Below, piece after piece: positions 37,972 through 46,209 of a stretch of 64,000 nucleotides of DNA. Below the pieces are notes generated by a model. The model had not been told where the DNA came from. It made no database searches and saw nothing but the letters and a program-made list of their open reading frames with translations. Origin of the DNA: Streptomyces malachitofuscus (GTDB lineage Bacteria > Actinomycetota > Actinomycetes > Streptomycetales > Streptomycetaceae); assembly GCF_014650055.1 (NCBI RefSeq), contig NZ_BMUF01000004.1:124001-188000 (forward strand), written 5' to 3'. Every line of letters starts with the position of its first letter. Within the stretch, counting starts at the first letter, position 1. Made by a program: the position numbers and the translations under genes.

Positions 37972-39678
37972 TCAAGCGTCGGCCACACCGGTCGGCACCG
38001 CAGGCGGGACGGCCGGCGGTTCCTTGCGGCAGAAGGCCCTGCGGAGCGCGTGGTAGGGAGCGGTGGGGTCGAAGAAGATCCTGCGCATGTGCGCGAGTTC
38101 TCGCTCGCGCACCGCCGCCAGAGGGGTGACGGCCTCCCGGCGCTCGCTCTCGGCCTTCTTCGCGACGAGCCGTGCCTGCGCCCGGGAAGAGCCGGCCAGG
38201 CGCTGAGCCAGCCGGGTGACCTCGCCGGAGAAACGGCCCGGAGCGCAGTCGATCACCCGGTCGGCCAGCCCGATGTCCCGGGCCTGGCCGGCCCCGACCG
38301 GGAGCGCTTCCCGCATGAGCCGCTTCGCCGCCGCGGCGCCCACCCGGCGCGGCAGGCTGTAGGTCCAGTACTCGGAGCCGTACAGGCCCATGAGGCGGTA
38401 GTGCGGGTTGAGCACCGAGCCGGAGCGGCACCACACCTCGTCCGCGGCCAGCGCCAGCATGACGCCCCCGGCCGCCGCGTTGCCGCCGACCGCGGCGACG
38501 ACGAGCCGGTCGGTGGTGGTCAGGACGGCCTCGACCAGGTCGTTCATCGCGTTGATGTTGGACCAGGACTCCAGCGCCGGATCCGCCGCCGCCTCGATGA
38601 CCTGCAGGTGGATTCCGTTGGAGAAGAAGTCGCGGCCGCCCCCGAGGACCAGCACGGACGTGGGCCGCTCGCAGGCCGCCCGGTACGCCTCCAGCAGCCG
38701 CCTGCAGTGGTCGGTGGACATCGCGCCGCCGGGGAAGGAGAACCACAGCATCCCCACCGCGCCGTCCTCCCGGTACCGGATGTCCGACCAGGGGGCCCCG
38801 TCCCCGGCTGGGCACAGCGGCGGCGTGGACAGCCTCGGCAGCCGGGGCAGCTGGTCGCCCAGCGCGAGCACGGCGGGGAGCTTGCAGGCCCGCGGCGCCC
38901 CGGGGCCGGTACGGGCCCGCAGCTCGGGGAGCCACACCGCGCCGTCGGCCGTGGCCCGGCAGACCGCGCCCGCCCGGGTGGCCAGCAGTTCGCCGGGGCG
39001 TCCGCGCAGCCGGTACTCGGGATGACCGCCGTGCAGGAACCATTCCGCACCGAGCAGTTCGTCGAGGACGCCGGGCTGGGAGTCGGCGGCGCGCAGCTTG
39101 CGCAGTACCGTCCCGGTCGGGTCGTCGGCCCACGCGATACGACGGGTTCCCTGGCGCATCGGCGGGCGGGTCCGGGCGCCCGGCGCGGCCGGCAGGGAGC
39201 TCTGCGCGGCGGGGGAGTGGCGGCCCGAGGCGAACCGTTCGACGGCGGTCAGTACGGCGTCCACGGCGGCGTCGGACAGTTCGTTGCGGTACAGATCGCT
39301 CTTGCCGGTGCGGGCCACGGGGAACGCCGTCGTGGCCCACACGGGCCCCGCGTCCATCTCCTCCTCGGCCTGGAGCACGGTGACCCCCCAGGCGGTGGCG
39401 TCCTCGTGGATCGCCCAGTCCAGGGACGACGGCCCCCGGTCGCCGACCGGCCCCGGGTGCACGATGAGGCACGTCCGGGTCGTCCACACCTCGCGCGGGA
39501 CGACCGCCTTCAGCATCGGGGCCACGACCAGCCCGGGATCGTGCCGGTCCACGGCGCGGACCACGTCACCGCTGGTGGGCGTCACCTCGACGGCGACGGC
39601 GTGCCCGCGGACCCGCAGCTCGGCGTGGACCCGCTGAGTGAGGCTGTTGTAGGCACTGGCGATGAGCAGGATGCGCAT
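37972..39678 (-). CDS. hypX: HypX/HoxX, CO-ligand-forming maturation protein
   Basis: 568 residues, two fused domains. The N-terminal part (about 1-270) is a 10-formyl-THF hydrolase/formyltransferase domain with LIVHPGPVGDRGPSSLDWAI. The C-terminal part (about 300-540) is a crotonase-like domain with FFSNGIHLQVIE and AVGGNAAAGGVMLALAADEVW and the end motif HYRLMGLYGSEYWTY. HypX makes CO for the active-site iron from formyl groups under aerobic conditions. Its presence as first gene of the operon fits an enzyme matured in air. GAAAGGG precedes the ATG at 39678. A palindromic promoter region of about 260 bp lies upstream. Confidence 0.93.
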   Translation of the reverse strand: MRILLIASAYNSLTQRVHAELRVRGHAVAVEVTPTSGDVVRAVDRHDPGLVVAPMLKAVVPREVWTTRTCLIVHPGPVGDRGPSSLDWAIHEDATAWGVTVLQAEEEMDAGPVWATTAFPVARTGKSDLYRNELSDAAVDAVLTAVERFASGRHSPAAQSSLPAAPGARTRPPMRQGTRRIAWADDPTGTVLRKLRAADSQPGVLDELLGAEWFLHGGHPEYRLRGRPGELLATRAGAVCRATADGAVWLPELRARTGPGAPRACKLPAVLALGDQLPRLPRLSTPPLCPAGDGAPWSDIRYREDGAVGMLWFSFPGGAMSTDHCRRLLEAYRAACERPTSVLVLGGGRDFFSNGIHLQVIEAAADPALESWSNINAMNDLVEAVLTTTDRLVVAAVGGNAAAGGVMLALAADEVWCRSGSVLNPHYRLMGLYGSEYWTYSLPRRVGAAAAKRLMREALPVGAGQARDIGLADRVIDCAPGRFSGEVTRLAQRLAGSSRAQARLVAKKAESERREAVTPLAAVRERELAHMRRIFFDPTAPYHALRRAFCRKEPPAVPPAVPTGVADA

Positions 39679-39833
39679 GGCGACAGCCCTTTCGGGGTTG
39701 CTGAGGCCGCCCCGGCGGGAGGCGGCCCGGCTGTCTGCGATGGTCGGGCATCCGGGGCCGGAAGCGTCGACACGAATCCCTCTCGTCACCCGTGCGAGTG
39801 ATGGTTCCGGCCGCATGCGAGGCGGACAGGTGG

Positions 39834-39858
39834 ATATCGGTCCTGAATCTCCCGATAT
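39834..39858. promoter_or_regulatory. Inverted repeat in the hydrogenase/divergent-gene regulatory region
   Basis: ATATCGG (39834-39840) and CCGATAT (39852-39858) form perfect 7-bp arms with an 11-nt spacer, 156 bp upstream of hypX and 84 bp upstream of the divergent small gene. The rest of 39679-39941 shows no gene. It is a candidate site for the regulator that turns on the hydrogenase operon; identity unknown. Confidence 0.5.
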
Positions 39859-39941
39859 GCCCCGGATCGAGATGAGTGGGAGGCTTTTTGTGCCGGGGCA
39901 CTGTGGATGTGCTCCCTACGAGCGGACAGGTGGGCCGACAC

Positions 39942-40328
39942 ATGCCCGATGATCGCAAGTCGCCGAAGCCGTCGCGGGACCGCGGGCCCGGTCGCCATCA
40001 GGGGACCGAACACCACGGCTGGTCGCCCGACGTCGACGAAACGCGGCAGCAGGAGAACCCGAGCGCTCGCCGCTCCTTCCACGCGGAGGAGCACGCGCCC
40101 TCACGCGGAGCGGGCCGCAAGCACGTCGAGGAGGAACGTACGTCCGTCCCGGGTGACGTCGCGCGCAGCGACGCGCGGCGGGGCGAGGAGTACGCGGAGC
40201 GGAGTGAGGAGGGGAGGCGGGACACGGGACGCCGGGGCCGGTCCGCGCGTCCCAGCGGCACCAAGGACGACTCCGCCTTCACCGGGGTCGACCCCGACGA
40301 CTCCGGATCCGGACCCCGGCCGGGCTGA
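39942..40328 (+). CDS. Highly charged, probably disordered small protein
   Basis: 128 residues, about half of them Arg, Glu, Asp, Ser or Gly, with no hydrophobic core: PKPSRDRGPGRHQGTEHHGW, ERTSVPGDVARSDARRGEEYAERSEEGRRDTGRRGRSARPSG, ending DDSAFTGVDPDDSGSGPRPG. No family recognised. AGGTGGG lies before the ATG at 39942. It diverges from hypX, sharing its regulatory region, and ends 9 bp before the convergent GCS2 gene. Similar hydrophilic proteins in Streptomyces are often osmotic or stress-induced; that is inference. Confidence 0.6.
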   Translation: MPDDRKSPKPSRDRGPGRHQGTEHHGWSPDVDETRQQENPSARRSFHAEEHAPSRGAGRKHVEEERTSVPGDVARSDARRGEEYAERSEEGRRDTGRRGRSARPSGTKDDSAFTGVDPDDSGSGPRPG

Positions 40329-40337
40329 CGGACGGGG

Positions 40338-41816
40338 TCACTCCACGGGCCAGGTGTGGACCGGGGCGTTGAGGTGCATGTACTCGATGTACTGCTGGGT
40401 CATGCGCCGCAGCGCCTCGTGGCGGCCGCAGTGCGCGGTGGCGTCGATGTGGTGGAACATCTCCTTCTGCCACACCGCCCCGTTGCGGCCCGTCACGCAC
40501 CGCTGCTCGATGATGCCGAGCAGCGGTTCCCGCCAGGCCTCGTCCATCCCGGAGCGCTCCAGCCCGCGGTGCGCCAGCGGCAGCAGCCGCCGCAGCACGA
40601 GTTCGGCCGCCGGCACCTCGCCCATGCCGGGCCAGTACAGCCGGGCGTCGATGCCGTACCGCGCCGCCGACCTCAGGTTGTCCTCGGCGGCCGAGAAGGA
40701 CATCCGCGACCACACCGGACGTTCCTCCTCCACCAGGGCGCGGGTGAGCCCGTAGTAGAAGGCGCCGTTGGCGAGGGTGTCCGCGACGGTCGGGCCGCCG
40801 GGCAGCACCCGGTTCTCCACCCGGACGTGCGGCTTGTCGTGCGCTACGGCGTACACCGGCCGGTTCCAGCGGTAGATGGTGCCGTTGTGCAGGGTCAGCT
40901 CGCCGAGTTCCGGGATGTCGCCGCGAGTGAGGGTCTCCACCGGGTCCTGGTCGTCGCACAGGGGGAGCAGGGCCGGGAAGTAGCGCAGGTTCTCCTCGAA
41001 GAGGTCGAAGACGCTGGTGATCCAGCGCTCGCCGAACCACACCCGGGGCCGCACGCCCTGCGCCTTGATCTCCTGCGGGCGGGTGTCGGTGGCCTGCTCG
41101 AACAGCGGGATGCGCGTCTCGTGCCACAGTTCCTTGCCGAAGAGGAAGGGCGAGTTGGCCGCGAGCGCGACCTGGACCCCGGCGATGGCCTGAGCCGCGT
41201 TCCAGTAGTCGGCGAACTGTTCGGGGGAGACCTGGAGGTGGAACTGCGTGCTGGTGCACGCGGCCTCCGGCGTGATGGTGTCCGCGTAGGTCCGCAGCCG
41301 GTCGATGCCGGTCACCTCGATGTGCAGGTCCTCGCCGCGTGCCGCGAAGATCTGGTCGTTGAGCAGCCGGTAGCGCGGGTTCTCCGAGAGCGCGCCCTCG
41401 CCGACGTCCTCCTGTCGCAGGGTGGGCAGGATGCCCGTCATGATCAGATGCGTGCCGATGGACCTGGCGCGGTGCTCCGCGTGGTTCAGCGCCGCGCGGA
41501 TCTCCGACTCCCAGGCGTCGGGCCCGCCCGCCGTGAGCCGTCGGGGGGCGATGTTGATCTCGAGGTTGAACCGGCCGAGTTCGGTGTCCCAGGCCGGGTC
41601 CGCGATGGCCTCGAGCACGTCGGTGTTGCGCATCGCGGGCTGGGCCCGGTCGTCGACCAGGTTGAGTTCGATCTCGAGCCCCACCTGGGGCCGCTCGGCC
41701 TCGAAGCGCGACTCGCGCAGCATCTGCGCCAGCGCTTCGAGGCACTCCTGCATCTTGATCCGGTAGCGGCGGCGATCCTCGCGGGTGAAGGTGAGCGCCG
41801 GGACGTCGCGTCCCAT
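40338..41816 (-). CDS. Glutamate-cysteine ligase family protein (GCS2/COG2170)
   Basis: 492 residues. The ATP-grasp-like GCS2 hallmarks include VGLEIELNLVDDRAQPAMRN (about 46-65), FNLEINIAPRRL, STQFHLQVSPEQFADYWNAAQAI, ANSPFLFGKELWHETRI and RVENRVLPGGPTVADTLANGAF. The C-terminus holds HHIDATAHCGRHEALRRMTQQYIEYMH. GGAGGG precedes the ATG at 41816. Glutathione is generally absent from streptomycetes, which use mycothiol, so the amine acceptor may not be cysteine. It is longer than EgtA-type or YbdK-type members. It appears monocistronic. Confidence 0.85.
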   Translation of the reverse strand: MGRDVPALTFTREDRRRYRIKMQECLEALAQMLRESRFEAERPQVGLEIELNLVDDRAQPAMRNTDVLEAIADPAWDTELGRFNLEINIAPRRLTAGGPDAWESEIRAALNHAEHRARSIGTHLIMTGILPTLRQEDVGEGALSENPRYRLLNDQIFAARGEDLHIEVTGIDRLRTYADTITPEAACTSTQFHLQVSPEQFADYWNAAQAIAGVQVALAANSPFLFGKELWHETRIPLFEQATDTRPQEIKAQGVRPRVWFGERWITSVFDLFEENLRYFPALLPLCDDQDPVETLTRGDIPELGELTLHNGTIYRWNRPVYAVAHDKPHVRVENRVLPGGPTVADTLANGAFYYGLTRALVEEERPVWSRMSFSAAEDNLRSAARYGIDARLYWPGMGEVPAAELVLRRLLPLAHRGLERSGMDEAWREPLLGIIEQRCVTGRNGAVWQKEMFHHIDATAHCGRHEALRRMTQQYIEYMHLNAPVHTWPVE

Positions 41817-41899
41817 CGGTCTCCCTCCAGGGCTCTGGTCCTCGGAACCTGTCCACCCAAGCGTCGCACCGGCGGACGAGTCCGACCACGCGAAGCGCG

Positions 41900-42334
41900 T
41901 CAGGCCTTCGCGCCGTCGGCGAGGAAGGCGGTCAGGCTGTCGAGGAGCATGGTGCTGCCCTGCTCGGCCATGTCGCGCTCCTCCGCCGTGTCGCACGCCT
42001 GGCGGAGCACGATCCGCGTCCGCGAGCCGTCCTCGGCGAGCTCGACGGCCATCGTCGAGGGCGCGGGCTTCCCGGGGACGTCCATGCCCACCACCAGCAG
42101 GCGGTTCTCGTCGACATCGAGGTAGGAGCCGGTCAGGGGGAACTCACCGCCGTCCGGGGTGACCATGGTGGCCTTCCAGGCCCCGCCCGGCCGTACGTCC
42201 ATCTCCACGGAGCCGGGGGCCGCGTAGGCCCAGCGGGCGTACTGGTCGGGGGTGGTCCAGGCCTGCCACACCCGGGCCGCGGGGGCGTCCAGGGTGCGGG
42301 TCAGGGTGTACGAGAAGTCGGTGCCGTCGCTCAT
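41900..42334 (-). CDS. SRPBCC/AHSA1-like START-fold protein
   Basis: 144 residues: YTLTRTLDAPAARVWQAWTTPDQYARWAYAAPGS is the family start, and WKATMVTPDGGEFPLTGSYLDVD and TRIVLRQACDTAEERDMAEQGSTMLLDSLTAFLA complete the helix-grip fold. These proteins bind hydrophobic ligands, often next to ArsR regulators; none is adjacent here. Two ATG codons are adjacent (42337 and 42334). GAAGGAAG is only 1 nt from the first, so the second is preferred. Confidence 0.85.
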   Translation of the reverse strand: MSDGTDFSYTLTRTLDAPAARVWQAWTTPDQYARWAYAAPGSVEMDVRPGGAWKATMVTPDGGEFPLTGSYLDVDENRLLVVGMDVPGKPAPSTMAVELAEDGSRTRIVLRQACDTAEERDMAEQGSTMLLDSLTAFLADGAKA

Positions 42335-42431
42335 CATGCTTCCTTCGTCCGATGGGCCGGCCCCCAACGGGCCGGTCGCATCTTTGGACGGGCGGGAGCG
42401 CGGAAAGTCATCGGTACGACGAGGGTGTATG

Positions 42432-42444
42432 TTGTTGACAACAA
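42432..42444. promoter_or_regulatory. Palindrome overlapping a TTGACA-like element
   Basis: TTGTTG-A-CAACAA is a perfect 13-bp odd palindrome 26 bp before the start of the HTH protein gene. It contains TTGACA (42435-42440). It may be an autoregulatory operator. No convincing -10 element is seen downstream. Confidence 0.4.
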
Positions 42445-42469
42445 GATGTTCATCCGTGAGGCTGGTCCC

Positions 42470-42910
42470 ATGGCGCAGACCCCCGAGCACCCGACCGACC
42501 CCTTCACACCCCCGAGTTCCGACGCGGCGCGCGTGCACCGGACGCACGCCTCCTTGTTCCGCATCGCCGAACGGCACGCGGCCACCGACGGGCAGCGCCG
42601 TCGGCAGACCCACCCCGGAGTGATCAGCCCGCACGAGGCGGTCCGGCTGGTGTCCTTCCTGCTCAGCGGCGCCGCGCTGCTCGAGGACGGTGAACCGGAG
42701 GTGGACCGCGCGGACATCACGGCCGCGCTGAGCCTCGTACCACGCGCCCGGGCTGAGATGGACGAGCTGGAGGCCGGTCTCCTGCAGATGGCGCGGGGGC
42801 GCGGCATGACCTGGCCCGAGATCGCCTTCGGCCTCGGCCTGGGCAGCCCGCAGGCCGCGCGGCAGCGCTACGAGAGGCTGGTCGAGCGCACCGACGCCGG
42901 CACGGACTGA
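42470..42910 (+). CDS. Putative DNA-binding protein with C-terminal HTH
   Basis: 146 residues. The central part has SFLLSGAALLEDGEPEVDRADITAALSLVPRARAEMDELEAGLLQMARGRGMTWPEIAFGLGLGSPQAARQRYERLVER; the stretch MTWPEIAFGLGLGSPQAARQRY is a sigma-like or MerR-like helix-turn-helix. GAGG lies 8 nt before the ATG at 42470; in-frame ATGs at 42425 and 42446 lie in or near the palindrome and lack ribosome sites. Its last 43 bp overlap the convergent acyltransferase gene. A DNA-binding regulator is likely; targets unknown. Confidence 0.7.
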   Translation: MAQTPEHPTDPFTPPSSDAARVHRTHASLFRIAERHAATDGQRRRQTHPGVISPHEAVRLVSFLLSGAALLEDGEPEVDRADITAALSLVPRARAEMDELEAGLLQMARGRGMTWPEIAFGLGLGSPQAARQRYERLVERTDAGTD

Positions 42911-43581
42911 CCGGGGCCCGCCGCATCGCTGTGGGCGCGCTCGCCCACGGCGAGGGCAGCCTGCCGCCAGGCGGCGCCGACCGCCCGGTGGGCCGCCGTG
43001 GTGCCGGCCGCCGTCCCGGGCGGCAGGTGCACCGGACGGCCGACGTGGACGTGGAACCGCGGACGGCGCACCGGGGCCGTGAGCACACCGGCCAGCTGCT
43101 TGGCGACCGGACCGGAGGCGAGCCGCCGGGCCCCCGCCTGGCCCACGGGCACGACCGGCGCTCCGGTGGCGGCCGCGAGCCGTGCCAGGCCGGTGCGGAA
43201 GGGCCGGGGCGGGGCCGACGCCGCGTCCTCGCGCAGCGGCAGGCCCCCTTCCGCGTAGATGAGGACATGGCGTCCCGACCGCACCGCCTCCGCCGCGGTG
43301 TCCAGCGCGTCCGCCGCGCGGGCGGTTCTCCGGTGCACCGGGATGTGGCCGCCCCCGGCCAGGGCGCGTCCCAGCACCGGTACGCGCCACAGCCCCGCCG
43401 TCGCCATGACGGCCGGCGTCACACCGATGCCGCGCAGCGCGGCCAGCACGACGGCCGGATCGGCCACCGAGTCGTGGTTGGCGACGAAGACACTGCCCGC
43501 GGCGAAGGGCTCCTCGGCGTCGAGGGTGACGGTGAGCCGCCCGAACAACGGCAGCAGGGCGGCGGCGGCACGGCTGAGCAC
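42868..43581 (-). CDS. 1-acyl-sn-glycerol-3-phosphate acyltransferase (PlsC-like)
   Basis: 237 residues. PlsC motif I is VFVANHDSVADPAVVLAAL (HxxxxD), followed by GHIPVHRRTARAADALDTA, motif III LIYAEGGLP and motif IV APVVPVGQAGARR. It transfers an acyl chain to lysophosphatidate or a related lysolipid at the membrane. The GTG at 43581 is preceded by GGAAGGACG. The tail is rich in Arg, Ala and Ser and overlaps the HTH gene by 43 bp on the opposite strand. The short length and weak hydrophobic N-terminus suggest a peripheral enzyme. Confidence 0.85.
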   Translation of the reverse strand: MLSRAAAALLPLFGRLTVTLDAEEPFAAGSVFVANHDSVADPAVVLAALRGIGVTPAVMATAGLWRVPVLGRALAGGGHIPVHRRTARAADALDTAAEAVRSGRHVLIYAEGGLPLREDAASAPPRPFRTGLARLAAATGAPVVPVGQAGARRLASGPVAKQLAGVLTAPVRRPRFHVHVGRPVHLPPGTAAGTTAAHRAVGAAWRQAALAVGERAHSDAAGPGQSVPASVRSTSLS

Positions 43582-43811
43582 GGAACGTCCTTCCGGAAGA
43601 CGGGAACCTCGCCGCCCAGCCTCGTGCCCGCACCGCCCCCGCGCCTGAGTACGCGTACCCGGACCGTCGTGTGCCGCGTACTCGGCTTCCCGCAGGGACG
43701 GTCGTCCGCGTCCTCGCGCCGGGGCCGTACGACGCATCGCCCGACGATGCCCTGGGTACCCGCCACGTCCTCGCGCGGATCCGCCGCGCCGTCCCGGTAC
43801 GGGAGGCCGCC

Positions 43812-44006
43812 ATGGCCGAGATCAGCCCCATCGACCTGCAGAAGGCCCTGAAGGGTGCCGACTACCCCGCCGACCGCGACGACCTGGTCGCACTGGCGAA
43901 GAGCAACGGTGCCGACAACACCCTTGTCCAGAAGCTGACGCAGTCGGGGAGCAAGAAGTTCGACGGCCCCAACGAGGTGCAGAAGGCCGTCTTCGACAAC
44001 GAATAG
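43812..44006 (+). CDS. DUF2795 family protein
   Basis: 64 residues: ISPIDLQKALKGADYPADRDDLVALAKSNGADNTLVQKLTQ is the DUF2795 signature, a small three-helix fold of unknown function common in actinobacteria, often with stress genes. GGGAGG precedes the ATG at 43812. A GC-rich hairpin follows. Confidence 0.82.
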   Translation: MAEISPIDLQKALKGADYPADRDDLVALAKSNGADNTLVQKLTQSGSKKFDGPNEVQKAVFDNE

Positions 44007-44012
44007 CGCAGA

Positions 44013-44039
44013 GGCGGGCCGCCCGCGCGGGCGCCCGCC
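44013..44039 (+). terminator. Possible terminator hairpin after the DUF2795 gene
   Basis: A GC-only imperfect inverted repeat of about 12 bp with one bulged base follows 7 nt after the stop. The next gene begins 36 bp later, so read-through is possible. Confidence 0.4.
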
Positions 44040-44075
44040 CACCCGCGCGTCCGAAACCGGAAGGCGGTACCGGCC

Positions 44076-44489
44076 ATGACCGAGTACGAGCGTTCACGCA
44101 CGATGCCCGCACAGCCCGAGCATGTCTTCGACCAGGCCGCGAACATCGACCAGATGGGTGAGTGGCTGCCCGAGGCACTCCATGTGCACGCCGACGAGCT
44201 GCCCGCCGTCACCGTGCACGAGGACCGTCTCGACGAGGACACCTCCGCGCTGCTGCGCGCCGAGCGCGACCAGATGCGGCTCGAATGGGGCACGCGTGAC
44301 CAGGGCAGTTACACCGGCTGGTTGCAGGTCGCCGGAATCGGCAGCGGAGCGAGCGAGGTCACGGTGCACCTGTCCTTCTTCGACGACAGCCACGACCCGG
44401 GCGAACAGCGGGTGGGCGACGCCCTGGACTCGAGCCTGAGGCGCCTGGAGGAACAGGTACGGCTGCGCGTCGACAACGCGGCCGGCTGA
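44076..44489 (+). CDS. SRPBCC-family (polyketide-cyclase-like) protein
   Basis: 137 residues: YERSRTMPAQPEHVFDQAANIDQMGEWLPEALHVHADELP begins a START-like fold; SYTGWLQVAGIGSGASEVTVHLSFFDD and the C-terminal helix RVGDALDSSLRRLEEQVRLRVDN complete it. No catalytic residues stand out. GGAAGG lies 11 nt before the ATG. It may share a transcript with the DUF2795 gene if the hairpin between them is leaky. Confidence 0.78.
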   Translation: MTEYERSRTMPAQPEHVFDQAANIDQMGEWLPEALHVHADELPAVTVHEDRLDEDTSALLRAERDQMRLEWGTRDQGSYTGWLQVAGIGSGASEVTVHLSFFDDSHDPGEQRVGDALDSSLRRLEEQVRLRVDNAAG

Positions 44490-44529
44490 ACGCCCCCCCA
44501 ACGGAGAACCGTCGCTGTCGCGCGGTCTG

Positions 44530-45363
44530 CTACCAGTGGGCGGGGCGGTCCAGCGCGGGAGGCAGCACGGTGGTGGCGTCACCCCTGGCGGCGTTCACCT
44601 GCGCCTGGGTGAGGAAGAGGGCGCCGGTGAGGTCGGCGCCGCTGAGGTCGGCGTCGCGCAGATCGGCGCCGATCAGGTCGGCGTCCCGCAGATCCGCGCC
44701 CTTGAGGTCCGCGGCGACGAGCAGGGCACCGCGCAGACTGGCCCCCCTCAGATCGGCGCCGGACAGCCTCGCGCCGACGAGATCGGCCCCCCGGTGATTC
44801 TTCCTGCGCCCCGGCACATGGGCCCGGGCCAGCTCCCCGGCCCGCAGGAGCAGCACGTTGATCTCGCCGCGCAGCGCGTTCACATCCAGCTCGACGAGCG
44901 ACTCGGCGCTGCCGCGGGTCAGGCCGTCGATCCGGGCCAGCGCCCGCCGCAGTTCCTTGTGCACGGGCCGGGCCGGGGGCAGGGCGAGGGCCTCGGTGAT
45001 GTACCAGAGGAGCTCCTGCAGTTGCCGCATGACGGGGAAGGCCTCGAACATGCCGCGCGCCGTCTCCGGCGCCTGCCGCCAGTCGGTGCCGCCGAAGGTG
45101 ACCTGGGACACCTTCTGCCCGGCGCCGAAGCAGTCGAAGACGGTGCAGCCGGGGTATCCCTCGTCGCGCAGCCGCTCGTGAATGCCGCAGCGGAAGTCGT
45201 TCCGCAGATGGGAGCACGGCCGCCCGGCGGGCTTGTCGGCGGCGAAGTCGGCGGAGCGGGCGAAGGGCAGCGCCACGCAGCACAGCCCGAAGCACGAGGA
45301 GCAGTCGGCCCGAAGGTCCTTGCGGTCCCCCGGGGAGGCGGGGGCTTCGTGCTGTGGCGACAC
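44530..45363 (-). CDS. Cysteine-motif (YkgJ-like) and pentapeptide-repeat fusion protein
   Basis: 277 residues. The N-terminal half has eight cysteines: CSSCFGLCC (about 20-28), then [10 protein letters not shown] and CTVFDC, resembling the CxxCxxCC metal-chelating YkgJ domain. A helical middle ([17 protein letters not shown] ... [22 protein letters not shown]) leads to about 11 pentapeptide repeats of A-D/N-L-x-G/D type (about 190-250), a right-handed beta-helix. The GTG at 45363 has GGAG 8 nt upstream. Pentapeptide proteins can mimic DNA or act as scaffolds. No gyrase-protection signature is evident; function unknown. Confidence 0.82.
   Translation of the reverse strand: MSPQHEAPASPGDRKDLRADCSSCFGLCCVALPFARSADFAADKPAGRPCSHLRNDFRCGIHERLRDEGYPGCTVFDCFGAGQKVSQVTFGGTDWRQAPETARGMFEAFPVMRQLQELLWYITEALALPPARPVHKELRRALARIDGLTRGSAESLVELDVNALRGEINVLLLRAGELARAHVPGRRKNHRGADLVGARLSGADLRGASLRGALLVAADLKGADLRDADLIGADLRDADLSGADLTGALFLTQAQVNAARGDATTVLPPALDRPAHW
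44610..44796 (-). repeat. 15-bp-period pentapeptide-coding repeat
   Basis: About 12 tandem 15-bp units of the type GCCGACCTGCGCGAC, visible on the plus strand as recurring GATCGGCGCC and GGTCGGCG blocks. They encode the pentapeptide helix and lie entirely inside the gene. Confidence 0.8.
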
Positions 45364-45468
45364 CGTGTGTGCTCCAGTCGTGCGGCGAGCACTGCACACC
45401 GCGGCGCTCCGGGACCGGCCCATTCTCGCAGACGGCCCCCCGTCACCGGCACACGCCGTCGGTAGGTC

Positions 45469-46050
45469 TCAGCAGCGGTCCGTCCCCGCTCCCGCCTCAC
45501 CGCCGTCGGCGCCCGGCGGCCCGGCACTGCGGGGCAGTTCGGCCCAGACCGTGCGTCCGGACCGGCCCGGAACGCTGGTGACCGCCCAGTCGCTGCTGAG
45601 CGCGTCGACCAGCAGCAGCCCACGGCCGTTCTGGTCGTCGGGGCCCGGTCGGCGGAGCACGGGCAGTCCGGGGCCGCGGGCCTGGTCCTCGACCTCGATA
45701 CGGATCACGTCCGGGGCCAGGAGCAGCCGGAAGTGGATGCGGTCGCCGGCCGAGTGGGTGAGCGCGTTGGTGACCAGTTCCGAGGTCACGATGACAGCGT
45801 TGTCACACGCTTCGTGGCCGATCCCCCGTGCGGTCAGCAGGTCGCGCACCCCGCATCGGGCGGTGCGCACCGACGCCGGGGCCGTCGGCAGGTCGAACGC
45901 GCGCGTCTCCCGAAGGGCGTGGGGCCCGGAGGCGAGACGGCCGGGGCCGTCCGGCTGGGGGAGTGGAGCCGGTTGCCCGCCTCCGGGTGATCTGGGGGAG
46001 AGCTCGTTCCGGGCGTGGTGAAGCGGCCTGGGTAAGGGGAGCCGAGCCAT
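45469..46050 (-). CDS. HATPase anti-sigma-like regulatory protein (AbaA/RsbW-like)
   Basis: 193 residues. After a basic, low-complexity N-terminus, the GHKL ATPase domain (about 55-175) shows SVRTARCGVRDLLTARGI, the N-box in VIVTSELVTNALTHSAGD, IRIEVEDQARGPGLP and GRGLLLVDALSSDWAV. This is a stand-alone Bergerat-fold protein, probably an anti-sigma kinase or partner of the divergent HTH protein; Streptomyces genomes carry many such ATPase-DUF5753 pairs (whiJ-like loci). The usual small DUF397 gene is missing here. Confidence 0.82.
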   Translation of the reverse strand: MARLPLPRPLHHARNELSPRSPGGGQPAPLPQPDGPGRLASGPHALRETRAFDLPTAPASVRTARCGVRDLLTARGIGHEACDNAVIVTSELVTNALTHSAGDRIHFRLLLAPDVIRIEVEDQARGPGLPVLRRPGPDDQNGRGLLLVDALSSDWAVTSVPGRSGRTVWAELPRSAGPPGADGGEAGAGTDRC

Positions 46051-46193
46051 CTCCGTGGGCCTTTCGTCTGCCTGCGCGCGGGGGGTCCCGTCCCACCTCG
46101 GCCGGGGGTCAACCGGCCGACTCCGTACGGCTGTTCAGCAGCCACGGGGACGGTGCGAACACTCTGGCACCTGTCAACGGCGGGCCGCAACCG

Positions 46194-46209
46194 GCAAGTT
46201 GAAAATTGC
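46194..46209. promoter_or_regulatory. AT-rich inverted repeat in the WhiJ-like divergent region
   Basis: GCAA (46194-46197) and TTGC (46206-46209) flank GTTGAAAA in an otherwise GC-rich 265-bp intergenic region between the ATPase and XRE genes. Such short AT-rich dyads are plausible sites for the XRE protein. Support is weak. Confidence 0.3.

Noticed and set aside
36827..39487. In-frame extension of the hydrogenase small subunit upstream through hypX (886 codons)
   Set aside because: The extra part is out of frame with hypX and has no domain. The small subunit starts properly at 37915 after GGAGG.
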